NCBI GenBank assembly: GCA_905182985.1
Contig: CAJJDN010000011.1
Location: 393,886-457,885 of the forward strand
DNA length: 64,000 nucleotides
Direction: 5' to 3'
Source: Paramecium sonneborni
Taxonomy: Eukaryota > Ciliophora > Oligohymenophorea > Peniculida > Parameciidae
Position numbers and translations under genes: made by a program
The notes under the pieces: model-generated
Seen by the model: only the letters and a program-made list of their open reading frames with translations
Database searches by the model: none
What the model was told of the DNA's origin: nothing
Shown: one piece after another, positions 12,592-25,527 of the stretch
Layout: each line of letters opens with the position of its first letter
How positions within the stretch are numbered: position 1 is the stretch's first letter

Positions 12592-13127
12592 TTCTATATA
12601 GAAATTATCAGATAATCTTTTGCCTTAATTTTTTTATTGGTATTGTTTTTCGAGATGATTGAAAGAATATCGTTCCTTTATAGCTTTATTAAGTTTATTC
12701 AACTCTTCCTGCATGTTTGGTTTTGATTTAAGAAAATCTTAAGATTTGCAAGCCCTTTAATATTTATTTTTAATACCAATTTTTTTCAAGTGATTAAACT
12801 TTCACAGGCTTTGGTCTTCTAGATTTATATTAAGAAGGTATACTGTAAATTGAATAAGATTCATCAGATTGATCTAGATAGTATATTTGAAATGCTTACC
12901 TAATAATTCGAGGATGCCTTTCTCTAATTCTGATTTATTTGCATTTTTCTGATAAATCTATAGAATTTCTTAAGTTTTTTTGTCACCTTAAATTAGCAAA
13001 TCTGTTAAATCAATAGGAAAAAGTTACCTTTTAGTTCTCCTTTTTATGATTAATTTATAATATTTCTTCTACACATTTCATACAATGTAAACAGATATTA
13101 ACTTTCCTTACTAGAAGTAAACTACAT
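12571..13127 (-). CDS. small protein of unknown function
   Basis: Three introns (12755-12776, 12874-12899, 13002-13027; 22, 26 and 26 bp) join four exons into a clean 160-residue frame. It begins MQFTSSKESQYLFTLYEMCRR and continues through a serine- and tyrosine-rich middle (DQSDESYSIYSIPSQYKSRRPKP) to a charged helical end (MQEELNKLNKAIKERYSFNHLEKQYQQK). I do not recognise it. The model is convincing because all three introns are GT...AG with the usual length and any other choice meets TGA quickly. Confidence 0.6.
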
Positions 13128-13594
13128 GTATTTAAAAAATAAAGTAAATTTATAAATAATTTATAAACTGTTAATATACATAATCTAAAAATAATAGATA
13201 TTCAATAATTAAATTTATAATAAACTAAGATATACTAATAATATTTGAGAGATATCAAGATTAAGATGAATTAAAAATATTAATTTATTATATATTTTCA
13301 TAGTTTAGTTTTCATTAAATTGTAATAGTGTAGGAATAATATATAGTTCATTCCTTTCTCTCAAATTGTTTTAAAATTTAATTAAAATAAATATGATAAT
13401 TAAAAATGATAGTTCATCTTTCTTGTAAAAATTTAAAAGTATCTAAATTATTAGTATTCAATAAATTTATTTACAAATTTTCATTTATCTAATAAATTAA
13501 TGTTTTCATTTAATTAAATCTCTTGATTATACTATATAATATTAATAAATCATATAAAAGCACTTAATTATCCTTAAACAAAATATAATTAAAA

Positions 13595-15484
13595 ATGGAT
13601 AATTAAAGAGGTATTTAATATTATTTAGGTTTAGATAAGTAATAAAAAGTAGAATGTTCACCAATATCTGAATAAAATGACTATTAAGATACAACATAGA
13701 AGCGTGATTTCCCAGAATTACATTAATTGGTTAGAGAAAAAGAAGAATTGATCAAATGGTTGCTTAATCATTTATAAGTTGCTTAAAATTTATGCAATCA
13801 GATTGCATAAATCAAAGTAAAATAATTATTCAATATTTTAGAACTTAGACTCAAACAATAATTTTTAGAAATTAAAGCGCATTATTGATGAATCATTAAA
13901 AGAGGCAAAATGTTCAGGGTATTCTAAAGAGACCAGTGTTAATCCTTTTGATTCTCCTGCTAAATTTAATTATAATTAAGAGAATATTCATTTAGAGAAT
14001 TCATATAAAAGTTAAAAACAGTTTGATATTTCAAATGTGGGTGTTGAAAAATATGAAAGAGAAAATACAAGCTAAAAATAAATCGATGAAATTCTTTTAA
14101 TAAAGGGTAACCTAAAAAAATTATTTTAGGTAATATTAAAGCAAATTAAGAAAGTTCATAATAATAAGAATTTGATTAACCGCAAAATTAATAATAATTT
14201 AGTGATTCACCTGAAAATGAATTTTCTTCAGGATATTTTATCAATTCTTCAAAAGAGCAAAAGGTTAAGTAACAATTTTGTATTTTAAGAAAAAATACAA
14301 ATGAATTATAAAAAGAACATCAAATATTAAAGTAAGATATTAAAAGTCTTAAATTAACTTAAAAATAATTCAATTAACAAGAGGTCAAACAACTTTAATT
14401 TTAATTTTAAAAATACTTAGCTTTCTAAATTAATTAGAAAATCAAACAAAAAATTACTTAAAAATTACAAACAGTTTACTTAGGAATGAAAGAATAGTTC
14501 TCAACTCTTTAATAAATGATAAATTTTTAAAATTAAGAATTAAGAAAAAAAATATAAATATTACAAACAGAATTTAAAGAAAAACTAAAAGAAATCATTG
14601 CTAATTAAAATTAATCTAATTTAATGAAAATACAGACATTATCATATAATTTATCAGAAATAAACAAGCAAAATGAAGAATTGTAAAAGAAAATTTAATT
14701 ATATTAATTTGATGATTAAAAAGTTTACTCTTTATTGAAAAGATTCGAATAAAATTAAGATTAAGTTTCTTAAAATGGTAATTAAGCATTTTAAAAAATA
14801 TCAATGGTAGAGGAGCTAAATTTATAAGTAACTTAGATAAAAAAAGCTGTTATGAAAGATTTTGAGAATTAAATTAAAAATTAAGAGTAAGTAATATAAA
14901 GATAAGAAATGATTATTACAAATTTAGAAAGTGAGAAAAAATAATTAAAAGAGTAATTAATATAAAATAATTCTTGCGATATTCTAAATGAGACTTTAAA
15001 AAAACTTTAAGAATAGGAAACAAAGAATTTTCAATTATCATCTTAAATTTACGATAAAGCAGACTAAATTACTCAATTAAAAGTTGAAATATAAAGTTTA
15101 AACAAATATATTTCCAGAAAATAAGATGAATTCACAAATTAATTAACTTTGGAACATGAAAATATAACTAAATAGCATTTAGAAGGATGTTTTAATTTAT
15201 AATAATAATCTATACTTTTTAGTTTTTTAGGTCTATAAATATTTCGATAATACATTATATCGGAAAACTCTGAACAAATTTAAATTAATAAAACGATGGA
15301 AAAATTAAATAAATTTAATTTATTATGCTAATAAAAAGAGAATTAAAAATTATAAGAAATTAATAAAATAAATGAACTCTACATAAATTAATAAAACTAA
15401 TTAAAGGAAATTTATGATGAAACTCTATTACAATTCAAATAATTATTAAGTAATATAAAAGATAGAAGAATGAAAGCCCAATGA
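13595..15484 (+). CDS. long coiled-coil protein, function unknown
   Basis: The 613-residue product has a polar N-terminal 200 residues and then an almost continuous coiled coil rich in Gln, Lys, Glu and Leu to the C-terminus. Introns lie at 13817-13841 (25 bp) and 14107-14129 (23 bp). One non-coiled patch (CFNLQQQSILFSFLGLQIFRQY) interrupts the helix near residue 530. No motor or nucleotide-binding motif is present. Such proteins in ciliates are often cortical or basal-body components, but nothing here proves it. The gene at 15553 follows on the same strand and has a similar design, so the two may be related. Confidence 0.7.
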
Positions 15485-15552
15485 TTTATTTTTTGTTTTT
15501 TATTTGTTATTGGTTTTTTTATTATTACATAATCTGTATTATATTATAAATT

Positions 15553-17169
15553 ATGTAATAAAATTCTTCCTTTGATGGTAAAGTTGGGATGGAAATTGAA
15601 AATTAAACAGAATTTCTGGAATAATCTAAAGATTCTACTTCTAAATAGAAAATATATTTATATCAAACACCTCCAAAATAAGAAGATTTAAAAATTGAAA
15701 AGGAGATGGAAGATGTTTAATCATCACCACACTTTAAAAAAGAATAGAAAAATTAGACAAACTTACCTGAATTTAATTTGAGTATAAATTTTAAATATGG
15801 AAAGTATCTGGAAAAAAAAACGCAACAAAGGAAAATTAAGATTAATTTCAAAAAAATATTCAAAATTTTTCAGAAGGTTAAGAACAATTTACTCCAAATA
15901 AAATTGAATTCCTTTTTTAAGGGTTGAATAATTTATTAGCACAAGCTTAAGAAAGAATTTAAAATCAATCTTAGATCTCTCTTTGTACAAATGATTTAAG
16001 TTAATGCTATGGAACGTATAGTGAAATTAAACAATAAATATCTGAAATTGAAAAAGTTTATAGATGTATTTATTATTCAATAATCAAAAATAGATAAAGA
16101 TGATGAACTTTTTCAATTAAATATTTAATTAGAAAAAGAATTCAATATTTGTAAGAATTAAAAAATTATAGATTCTGCAACAAATTCTTAAATGAATTAA
16201 TCTTTTGATATTCATAAAAGATATCAATAAATTTAAGAAATAAAAAAAAACAAACTTTATATATTTAAGAAAAAATATCAAGAAAATTATAATCAATTAA
16301 GATAAGACTTTAATGATTTGAAGAATCTAACTAAGGAGATGTTTTAAATAATCTCCTTTAATATACAAGAATGTAAAATGAAATTTAATCAAAAAATTGA
16401 AACAAAATCTTAAAAAATTGAGAAAAGTCTATTTATTGATTATTAAAGTGATAAATTAGAAGAAGATTATTAACAAAAATCTTCTTAATAAAGAGATGAT
16501 GAACATATAGATAATTTTATATAAGAATTAATGAAATTATTAAATATTAGTAAAGAAGATTATGAAAATATTGAGGATTTAAAATTATAGATTGTAAATA
16601 ATGTAAAAGAATAAAAAAACTATCTAGAAATAATTTAGACCAATTAAAATTTAAGTGTGAATTAAAAAATTATAAAGTTAAATACTACTAAAGATGAATT
16701 ACAGAATGAATTAGTATAGTTAAATTAACAAAAGGAATAATAATAAAAGATTTTGGATTAAAATAGAATAGAAATATAAAATCTTTAATAAAAATTAGAA
16801 TAACTAGAAAAAAGGGATTACATAGATCTAAACACTAAGTTATTCTAACATGAATAGATTTAAATGGAATAATAATAATAATTAATTTCAATATCTTTAA
16901 TAATAATCTAATAATTATTTTAATCGACTTCTTTTGAATCAAGTTTAAAAAAAACCTTTAGTGAAAAAAATTAATATTTAAATACTTATTTTAAGGAAGC
17001 CAAAAAAATAATATATGAAAAGAGTTGGCCAAATGAGGTTAACCCTTTAAAATATTTATAACTTCATTAATAAAAAGTTTAAGAGATAATGAATATCTTT
17101 TATACAGAATATAGTAAAATGATTAGTTGGATTTAATAATAAAGAGAAAATTTGATAAAATAGCTATGA
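15553..17169 (+). CDS. long coiled-coil protein, function unknown
   Basis: The 521-residue product opens MQQNSSFDGKVGMEIE, with TPPK and SSPHF phrases that look like phosphorylation sites, and then becomes a coiled coil with a short cysteine-containing stretch (ISLCTNDLSQCYGTY) near residue 130. Introns at 15782-15804 (23 bp) and 16066-16093 (28 bp) are required. Glutamine runs (several consecutive TAA codons) occur in the last third. I do not recognise it. The gene ends 37 bp from the stop of the convergent gene at 17207. Confidence 0.7.
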
Positions 17170-17206
17170 TGTTGTTTTATATTGTATATATTATTATTAA
17201 ATAATC

Positions 17207-18423
17207 TCATTACTCTGTATTAACATTCTATTAAGTGTCTCCTTACCTCTATTATCTGTTTCTATTTCCACCTCTTTAAGATTTCTATTAAGGCTTTTTT
17301 TATCTAAATATATAGAAATATAATAAACTTGCGTTCAATGGTAATATATTCTTCATCTGAACTGTTTTCATTTTAAGGTTCATTATCTTATTATTATTCT
17401 ACAACTTCCTTCTTTTCTTACCATTCTTCCTTTTATTATCTATCTCTATTATGATGTTGTCTATTTCCTCTATAACGTCTATTTTTATAATCTTCTCCAT
17501 TGTTTCTTCTATCATAATTTTTATCTTGATGATAATTCTTTTTATAGCCTTTTCTTTAATTATCATATTATTAATGTTATCTATGTTCCCTTGTTTAATG
17601 AGTTTAATCTTAATTATCTTTTGTATCTTATTTATCTTTATTATCAGGTTCTTATGGGGATTCTTATGGTTGATTTGTATTTGATTCTAAATTGGAAATT
17701 TCTTACTATTAAGTATCATTTGAATGTTAAAGAGGTTATTATTCTTATGTTTGATGAACTTAAGTTCTAGTTTCTTCTTAGAATGATTTTTTTGGACTAG
17801 ATTTAATTAATACATATTATTCATGTTATTAGGGCTATTCTTATTATGTTTCAATAATTTCTTAAACCTATGGTGCTTCTTGTTGTTATGTTTAAATTTC
17901 TTAAATTTCTTATTGTTATGGTTCTGATTGCACTTAATGTTTCAACTAAATTAAAATTTTAATTATTTACATTCAAACCCTTCCATGATTAATCTTTCTT
18001 TTTCAATTGTCCATTCACTTTATTTTAAAGTAGTTTAGCAAGTTCATAAATCGAATTATGATCTTAAGATAAAAGAGAAACAGTGTCTTGATTTTCAGAT
18101 AAATGTTCTAAAATGAGGATGAATGCTTCTTAAGTAATAAGGGTTCCACTTTGTTCTGCTTCTTTCTTTGCTTATAGCCAATTTGTTAGCTAGACTTCTA
18201 ATTCCTTTAATTTTTCATTATTTTCTTCTTTGCTTTATATCTTTTGAACTTATTCTGGTTTCAAATCCTTTGTCTTTGATATTTCTTCTAAATCAGCTAT
18301 GTCTTTTAGTTTCTTTTAGAGATTTCTTTATTTTTTAGACAAGTAATTGAAATAGAAATCTTTTTCTTCATTTTTAACTTGATCCCAAATTGACTATTTC
18401 TTTTATTGTTTGGCTCCTTTCAT
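17207..18423 (-). CDS. RG/RGG- and Gln-rich protein, probable RNA-binding
   Basis: The 388-residue protein has an N-terminal helical domain (residues 1-170, with LTNWLQAKKEAEQSGTL and FILILEHLSENQDTVSLL), a long Gln/Glu-rich middle, and a C-terminus full of Arg, Gly, Asn and His (NRRYRGNRQHHNRDR, then QRGGNRNRQQRQGD). The RG-rich tail suggests RNA binding and a place in RNP granules; the N-terminal domain is not one I can name. Introns are at 17304-17328 and 17946-17970. The last one separates the acidic patch SSDEEYITIER from the RGG tail and avoids an unconvincing hydrophobic read-through. Confidence 0.65.
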
Positions 18424-18567
18424 AAATATGTATTTTTTAAAAATATTTAAATAAAAAGTCGTACTTATATATTATTATATGTTTCTATTTATATAATTGC
18501 CTCAATTTCTAATTAAGTCATGTCTTTTCTATTCCATATTCATTTTTATTCTTAAACAATAATAATA

Positions 18568-18885
18568 ATGGAAAGCTATGAATAAGATATTAATTAATAT
18601 TTTTTTTATCTTTTTTTTGTATTAGATTTCTTATATGTATTAATATAAATTAGAAATAGAAATGATTAATTGAATGGAAATAGATTTCACAATCAGAGGA
18701 AACCTTTACTGCTTCCTCAAATTGATTTAGATTTATTATGATCCAGTCTTTCAGCAATTTTTCACATAAAATCATATGATTATTGTTTTGTCAGAAGACC
18801 TGAAGAATAAATTTAGAAGTACAAAGTACAAAAAAATAAATTGAATAATTTTGAATAGAAGTATGAATTTATTAAGAAATAATGA
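18568..18885 (+). pseudogene. short ORF interrupted by one in-frame TGA
   Basis: A frame opens MESYEQDINQYFFYLFFVLDFLY and reads coding-like residues (NQRKPLLLPQIDLDLL) to a TGA at 18739. The same frame then continues with convincing residues (SSLSAIFHIKSYDYCFVRRPEEQIQKYK) to a second TGA at 18883. No GT...AG pair removes the first TGA. Either this is a young pseudogene, a base error, or an unusual read-through. The family is unknown. Confidence 0.4.
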
Positions 18886-19028
18886 ATAATAAAATTTATT
18901 TTATATAATAATTATTATTATTTTAAATAAGATTTAGATCATATATGTTTAGTTATTTTTTAATTCTTTAATATAAGTATCTAATCATTAGGTTTATAAT
19001 TATTTTTTATCAAAATTATTATATATTT

Positions 19029-21054
19029 ATGTAGATATTTAAGTTTATTACTCAAAGTAAGATTTGAAAAAGTAAGAGTAGTGGGCAATTTGAAATAGAT
19101 AATGATATTATATAATTAAATTTGGATGAATAATATATTTAAGTATTTTGTTAATATAATTATGAATGTATAAATGAAAAAATTGCTGAAGACAAATAAA
19201 GATCTAGGCAATCAATATTTAGACTTTACATAATTGTTTGAAAAGAAACTCAAACAACCAACAATAAATAATGATAGCAAGAAGGAATTAATTGAATAAT
19301 ATAGACAACGCAATTTCAAACATGAACCTTAACCGTTCTATGAATCATCAGAAATAATAGTTTATGGATCTTTTGAGAATTCAAACATAATGGCTGTGTA
19401 ATAAGAAGGCAATGAATTGAATATATTGTTAAATGGAGACACTAATACAAATGGATGTACACAATGGTTTTATTTTGGGATAATGGTAAAATAGCCTTAA
19501 TAATTGACATTTCGAATTCTGAACAATCGTAGAGGCAAATCCCTATTGAAAGAATACAACCACATTCGAGTATATGATAATAATAAATGGAATTGTGAGA
19601 CTACTAAAGAATTGTATTATTACAGAACAAATATCAATCATCCATTTTATCATTCTTCGGATTCTTCTATTGCAAATTTGTAGCAGAATTTTCCATTACA
19701 TACTTTACAATTTAATTATAATTTTACCTAAAATAAAAGCATAGTGTACTTTGCATTGACTTTACCATACACAGTCAGTAATTTATATCATCTAGTTTAT
19801 CATTCAAGTCTAAAACATAAGGTATTATGTAGCACTTCTTTGGGATTACCAATATTTAAATTAAAAACTAAACATAAAAGTAAAGTATATTTTTATATTG
19901 TAATTTTTAGCTTCTGAAGTAGTGATCATATTGGCACGATAACATCCAAGTGAGTCTGTTGGTTCACATATTTGTGAAGAGATAATTAAATTATTAGATT
20001 GTGGTCATTAAGTTTAAAATAAATATAGATGTGTAATATTTCCTATGTTAAATCCGGATGGTGTGTTTCTAGGTAATTCTAGGTGTAATTTTAATGGAAT
20101 CGATTTGAATAGGTAAAACCAATTATAATCTTTATCCATAGAAAATGGGATATGCCTAATTAAACTACTGAGCCAGAAATTTATAATGTAGTCAAACATA
20201 TCAAAAAGTATAAAGTAGCATTTCTTATTGATTTACATGGACATTCTAAAAAATTATGTTAATTTCTATATGGTTGTGCTACTCAAATTAAACATATTTC
20301 AGATTATATGAGAGTTAAATAATTTAGCAGATTATTACAATAAGGATGTGATCTTTTTAGTTATAATGTAATTTATTTTTATTAAATATTAGAATTGTTC
20401 ATTTAGTGTTACACCAGATAGAGTGAGTACTGCTAGAGTTGCTATGTGGAAAAAGTTTTAAATTGCTAATTCAATGACAATTGAAACATCTTTATATGGA
20501 GTATCAAAGAAACCTTTCGAAAAAGAAGAGTTTCAACTATTGGCTCTAAATATTTTAAATGCTCTTTTCAAATATGATGAATATTAATCTGATCCTCATT
20601 TATATGATGCTTAAGAAATTAATTAAGCCATTAAATTAATAAAAAAAGATGGAATTGATGATAAAGAATCTGGATCTGATTCTGATGCAGAATAAGATAT
20701 TATAGTTACCAGAAATCCTAGATTAAAAGTTACTTCTAGAAGAGATTCAACTCCTTTAATGGTTAAAAGTAAACCTAAATAATAATCAGAAACACCTATT
20801 CAATAACCTACACTTTTCTTTAAGAATGAATAAACTTATAGTTTCAAGAAAATACCTTCATATTAAATGAAAAGAAAAGTGTAAAATTATTTATTTAATT
20901 TAGTTCTCGAATGAATTCTTTTCAGAGTCAAATTATTGATGAACCATTAAATGCATAATTACCTACTATCTATAATATTCCAAATAAGTAATATAAAGGT
21001 ACTCTTGATCTGATATAAGCTATACAAGTTAAATCGCTTTCTAGATAATAGTGA
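19029..21054 (+). CDS. cytosolic carboxypeptidase (M14, AGBL/CCP type)
   Basis: The 617-residue product is a zinc carboxypeptidase of the CCP (Nna1/AGBL) group, which removes glutamates from tubulin tails and related proteins. The N-domain carries QWFYFGI and LTFRILNN typical of the group. The catalytic domain shows ARQHPSESVGSH (zinc ligands H and E), PMLNPDGVFLGN, IDLNRKWDMP, LIDLHGHSKK (third ligand H) and the catalytic glutamate in MTIETSLYG. A polar tail of about 130 residues follows. Six introns fit: 19043-19072, 19168-19201, 19880-19910, 20113-20141, 20368-20392 and 20881-20903. The first exon is short, so the exact start is less sure than the rest. It would oppose the TTLL enzyme at 1388. 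Confidence 0.88.
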
Positions 21055-21402
21055 TATAATTATTATTTAATAATTTAATAACTTAATTATCTACAACATA
21101 AACTCTATTCTCAAACATTTTTATACCTAAAAAATATACTATATTTTTATACAAAAAAGATTTATCTATATTTTTATTTTTAATATTATTTTTCTTATTT
21201 ATCATTTTAATTTAATAATTATAAGGTAACTAAGAATTAGATTATCTAAATTAACTTTTTGTTTCACTTATTCGAATTTCTTAGTTTCACTTTGAATTAT
21301 GATGATGATTCATCTATAAATTCAATAAAAAATGACTACTATTAATTTAGATAATTAGTATGAACTATTTTTATTTAAAAATAGCTAATAATTTATAAAT
21401 GA
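21055..21402. other. A/T-rich spacer between convergent genes
   Basis: About 350 bp between two stop codons. It holds homopolymeric A/T runs and no open frame, promoter or structured element that I can support. It presumably contains both polyadenylation regions. Confidence 0.5.
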
Positions 21403-21885
21403 TCATAAATCATCTAAATTAAAAGTTGGTTGAACAATGTCGTCTTCCTCAAAAAACATGAGTTTGATTCTATTACTATTTTACATTTCATCCTCTAAGT
21501 TCTAATTAGTTTCTTCATATTAAATTGTTGCTGGTGTTCCTTAGTTAGAATTGTTAATTATTTTGCTTGATTTTCTCTAAATTTGAGGGGATTAAGGATT
21601 GAATTTTTAATGATGAGATCTAATTATTTTTACAAAGTACCTGCATTAACTTGGAGAACGAGTTCCAATGATTTCTGACATAGGTTTAAAAATTTTATTG
21701 TTTTTCTTCATATAAGAATTATCTTCCAAAAATTAAAGATATTTTTCATGTTCATCTTTGGTCCAATGTCCAATATTTTTTTTAGGTGAAAGAGAATCCA
21801 TTTTTTTGATTTTTTTAGATTTAGGAGATCTTGTAGAAATGAGTTCATTATTGAAACTGTCTCTTTAGTTGTTTTCCTCTTCCAT
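21403..21885 (-). CDS. Myb/SANT-like DNA-binding protein
   Basis: The 153-residue protein contains one Myb-like repeat at about residues 39-87: GHWTKDEHEKYLQFLE, then the second helix with IFKPMSEIIGTRSPSQCRSHHQKF. This matches the plant SHAQKYF class of single Myb repeats, including the recognition helix with the R-S-x-S-Q-C-R-S-H pattern. The first 38 residues are polar with SPKS/SPKK phrases and the C-terminus is acidic (FFEEDDIVQPTFNLDDL), which could activate transcription. One 21-bp intron (21620-21640) interrupts the recognition helix. DNA binding is inferred from the motif. Confidence 0.8.
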
Positions 21886-21950
21886 TCAGACAACCCTTTT
21901 GATTATTTATTTAAAAAAATAAATATTTTGTTTTTACTTTATTATATAGT

Positions 21951-22859
21951 TCATTTTCTTAATGAATTCTCTACTCTATTACATGTTTAATCAATTAGAT
22001 TAATAATAGTTTCTTCAGTAGCTTCTCTCTCATTTTTTTCAGCATTTAATTCACCATTCAAATATGAATTCATTTCATCTAACATTCTAAACATCTAAGC
22101 TTAAGCAACTTCTCTTTATTTCTTCTCAGTTGTTAGGATTTCTTATAATTTTAATATTGAATCTCCTAATCTTTTGATAGTTTATTAGTTTTATTCTTCT
22201 CTAAGTTATATTAATTAATAGATATACCTTTATCTTCTTTCTTCTTCTACTTCTTCTTATAGTTATAGAACTCTATCTCCAATTTCTTAAGCATTCTTTT
22301 CTTCTGTTTCTTCTCTATACTTTTTTTATCTAGCCAAATCCAATCTTAAACTATAAACTCTATCGTCAGTATTTTTTATGATCTTTTATTCATAATCTTT
22401 TCTATTCACTTTCTCTACTTATAATTCTTTGTTCAAATAACCTTCCAAACCCTTTAAATCTTTTGTTCTTAATTTTTCATCACCACTCTATTGATTTTTT
22501 ATAATAAATATACCTCTCTAATTATTTTTTCATTTTATGCTCCCTCTTCAACTTTTGATATTTATTCCTTCAGTAACTTGAATTTAGATTCATCGCTCTA
22601 TTATTGTTTAGTAACTTTATCCTCTAAAATCTTGACTTTCTACTCAAATGTTTCTTTCTTAAACTATATAAAAATGATAAATATAAGAATATACTGCTTA
22701 GTCTTCATTAATAGAATGTTAAAGATTAGAAAGCTTTTCTGTTAATTAGGATATCTTTGCTCTGCTTGGAGAAAGTGCCCTATCTCTATCACCACCATAT
22801 GAAACAGCAGATTAACTCTTAGGTCCAGGAGAGGAGTACATCAATTTAGAAGCTGACAT
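21951..22859 (-). CDS. SF-assemblin-like protein (striated rootlet)
   Basis: The 274-residue product has a short non-helical head rich in Ser and Pro (SSPGPKSQSAVSYGG, ALSPSR) and a continuous coiled-coil rod to the end (LTEKLSNLQHSINEDQ...NLIDQTCNRVENSLRK). Head phrase, rod length and the RVE-x-SL ending fit SF-assemblin, the main protein of striated rootlets at basal bodies; Paramecium has a large family of these. Introns are at 22201-22227, 22488-22513 and 22664-22694. The start lies at the only ATG before the S/P-rich head. It shares a 65-bp spacer with the Myb-like gene. Confidence 0.85.
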
Positions 22860-23109
22860 TGTTTGATAATATTTTATGATAAATTTATTTCTGTATATTT
22901 TTTTAATTTTATTTTGAGTTATCAAGACTTATCAACAACCTATTATTGTATAATTAGAATTAATAAGGATTTATTAAGACTCATATAATATAATAAACAT
23001 AATTTTTGTTAGCTTTTTTATAATTTATTATTTTTTATTACCTTTATATGTAGAGAAAAGATATTTCATATTTTATAATAACAACCAAAAATTTTAATCA
23101 TCAAACTAA

Positions 23110-24462
23110 TCAAAGCTCTTGATATAATTAGTATTGCTATCTCTTTTAAACTTAATCAATTTAGTTAAATGGATTTTCAATTTATTTCTAAGGTTCTTAA
23201 ATATATTTTTATATAGCAATCTCAAATTATTAAGTTTCACTCCGTAACTATTATTTTACACAATCAGGAAGATTAGCTACTTCAGATTAAAATAACTTGA
23301 GAATCTCAGTACAACTTTTTATACTATATGGATCATAGTATGATAATGCTTCCTTCATTTAACTTCTTGACTTTAATTTATATTTTTGAACTATAACAGC
23401 TTCATCTATGATACCACTCATCTAATTTAAAAAATAAATTGGAATAGTGTATTTTTATTCATAATTTGTATTTAACTATTAAAAAGATACTTCAACATCA
23501 CAAATTTAACCTGCTTCAAACTCTTTATTATTCCTTACACTCACCAGATGAGTTTTATTATATCCAATAGATACTAATTTCTTTTTGATCTATATTTCAT
23601 AAGAATTAATATAATGGTATTTTCCACCTTCACATTCAGATATTTAAATTTAATTTTTTTTCTATGATTTTACTATAATTAATAAATTAGTTATAACTGT
23701 TTATTAGAGTTTAGCTGCTTCAAAACATAAATAAGAAGATAAATCATCCACATTTTTTATTATTTAATGTTTTCCAATTTTTAAATTTTCTCTCTGATTT
23801 ATCTAAGATGACTAAAATAAATTATTCTAAATCAAAAGAAAACATTTCAATTTAAACGATTTTTCAATTTAAAACAATTATTCAAATTCAGAGCAATATC
23901 TTCCTATATCATACTCTTAACTAATTATATTAATAGAAGTAATTTAATTTTTAAATTATCTTAATTTCAAGCATAAGTTAGCAACCAAAAGGGCACTCAA
24001 AATACTTGGATGACCTTTTTTATTTGTTATCTATTCGATTTTTTCAAAAATTATCTATTTATTTTGTTGATTAAGTGGAATTAATGGAAATAGTTAATCA
24101 GCTTTATTATTATAAAGAATTATGCATAATCTGTCTCTATCACTTAAATAATTAACTAAGCATTTTAAAGCACATTTGATTTTTTCTAATGTTTCATCAT
24201 TTAATGATAGACTTATATCAATTAAATAAATTAAGTCAACCCCAATTAAAAAATCAGGTTATTTCGGAAAATTTTTCTTAATTTCGAAAATAAATGACTT
24301 ATTATCTTAGTAACCATACTTAATATCAATTAGATCAGTAAATTGATATTTTTATATGCATTATTTTGGAACTTCATCATCAGGAATATTATGTTGATAT
24401 TTTTATTAAATATCATTGTTTATAGAGGCGAAGCTTAAGTAATTCCTGTTAAATTAGATCAT
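23110..24462 (-). CDS. von Willebrand factor A domain protein
   Basis: The intronless frame gives 450 residues. A vWA domain starts near residue 75: DFLIGVDLIYLIDISLSLNDETLEKIKCALKCLVNYLSDRDRLCIILYNN. The DISLS sequence is the metal-ion-dependent adhesion site (D-x-S-x-S). The domain continues through KKGHPSILSALLVANLCL to about residue 260. The rest is less clear, with one cysteine-containing strand region (SECEGGKYHYINS) and a glutamine-rich tail. No signal peptide or membrane segment is visible, so an intracellular protein-binding role is likely. The family resembles the copine/Hch-type vWA proteins common in ciliates, but I cannot name an orthologue. Confidence 0.75.
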
Positions 24463-25527
24463 TTATATAAATTATAATTAAAAGCAGAAGAAATAAGATA
24501 AAAATATTTATGGAAGGAGGTTACAAATTAAATAAAATAAATAAAGAATAAGAATACATTTTTTATACACATAATAAAATTTCTCTAATTTTAGCTATTT
24601 GATAAATTTAGAGAAGAATTAAGAATGTAAGATTTATAAAAAAATATATAATTTATAAAGTCATCAAATTAAATAAATTAGTGTAAGCAAAATGATTATT
24701 GTTGTGTGTTGATTAAAAATTAAAATTATCACTCTTCATCATGATAGAATATAAAAAAATGTAGTATAAATTTGAACAAAGTTTATTAGGATAAAGGAAT
24801 TTTTTGTATTTAATTTTCTAGATAATAAAACTTCATAAAATTTTACTAATATATATCCTATTCAAGTTAATCAAGCTTGCATTGTATTTATAAATATAGA
24901 TTTAGATAATTTCTTAAAGATAATTTTATCTGCTCAATTAAGCCCAAATTATTTGTAAAATTTGTAACTCTCTAAAATAATTTTATTTCATAACTACCTT
25001 AAATTATAATTATATTAGTATAATAATAGAAAAAATATATTTCTACGATTCATAATATCGATCAAAATATCTTTAAAATTTAACTTTAACAATTAGTGAT
25101 TTAGTTATGGTAAATAAATATTAATTAAAATTCATCATTGAAATTTGATAAATCTTGAAATCATTGAAGAATAAAATTCCTTAAAAGAATAAGAATCTTA
25201 TAGGTTTGTCATTTTTAGTGATAAATAAATTGATATTGGTAATTAAAAGGAAAAAAATAAAAATTGAAACATTTTTGAAATTAAAAAGAGGATGCTGTTT
25301 TCTTAAAAAAAGTCTGTTTTTTAACTTGTAAAGTTACTTCATCAATTTAATGAAAATATATCAATTATAGAGAAAAATAAAAAGGAAAGGAAATTAGAAA
25401 TTATTTTAATAGAGTTTAAGTAAGACTATTAAATATGATTAGATAGTAAGAAATAATAAAGAAAATGCTATTATTAACAGTTGCATAAATGAGAGAATAG
25501 TAAAGGAAGTTAAAATATATTGAGAAT
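24463..25527. other. long A/T-rich spacer upstream of dynamin
   Basis: About 1.07 kb, unusually long for this window, with no convincing gene. A 57-codon frame from 25350 (MKIYQLQRKIKRKGN) is lysine-rich and not supported by anything else. Homopolymer runs and short imperfect A/T repeats fill the rest. It contains the dynamin promoter at its right end. Confidence 0.45.

Noticed and set aside
17451..17684. Hydrophobic plus-strand frame that looks like a membrane protein
   Set aside because: It is the complement of the Asp/Lys/Asn-rich part of the RG-rich gene; antisense of such codons always looks like Ile/Leu/Phe.
18739..18741. Selenocysteine reading of the in-frame TGA
   Set aside because: No selenoprotein motif surrounds it and I see no SECIS-like hairpin downstream; pseudogene or error is simpler.
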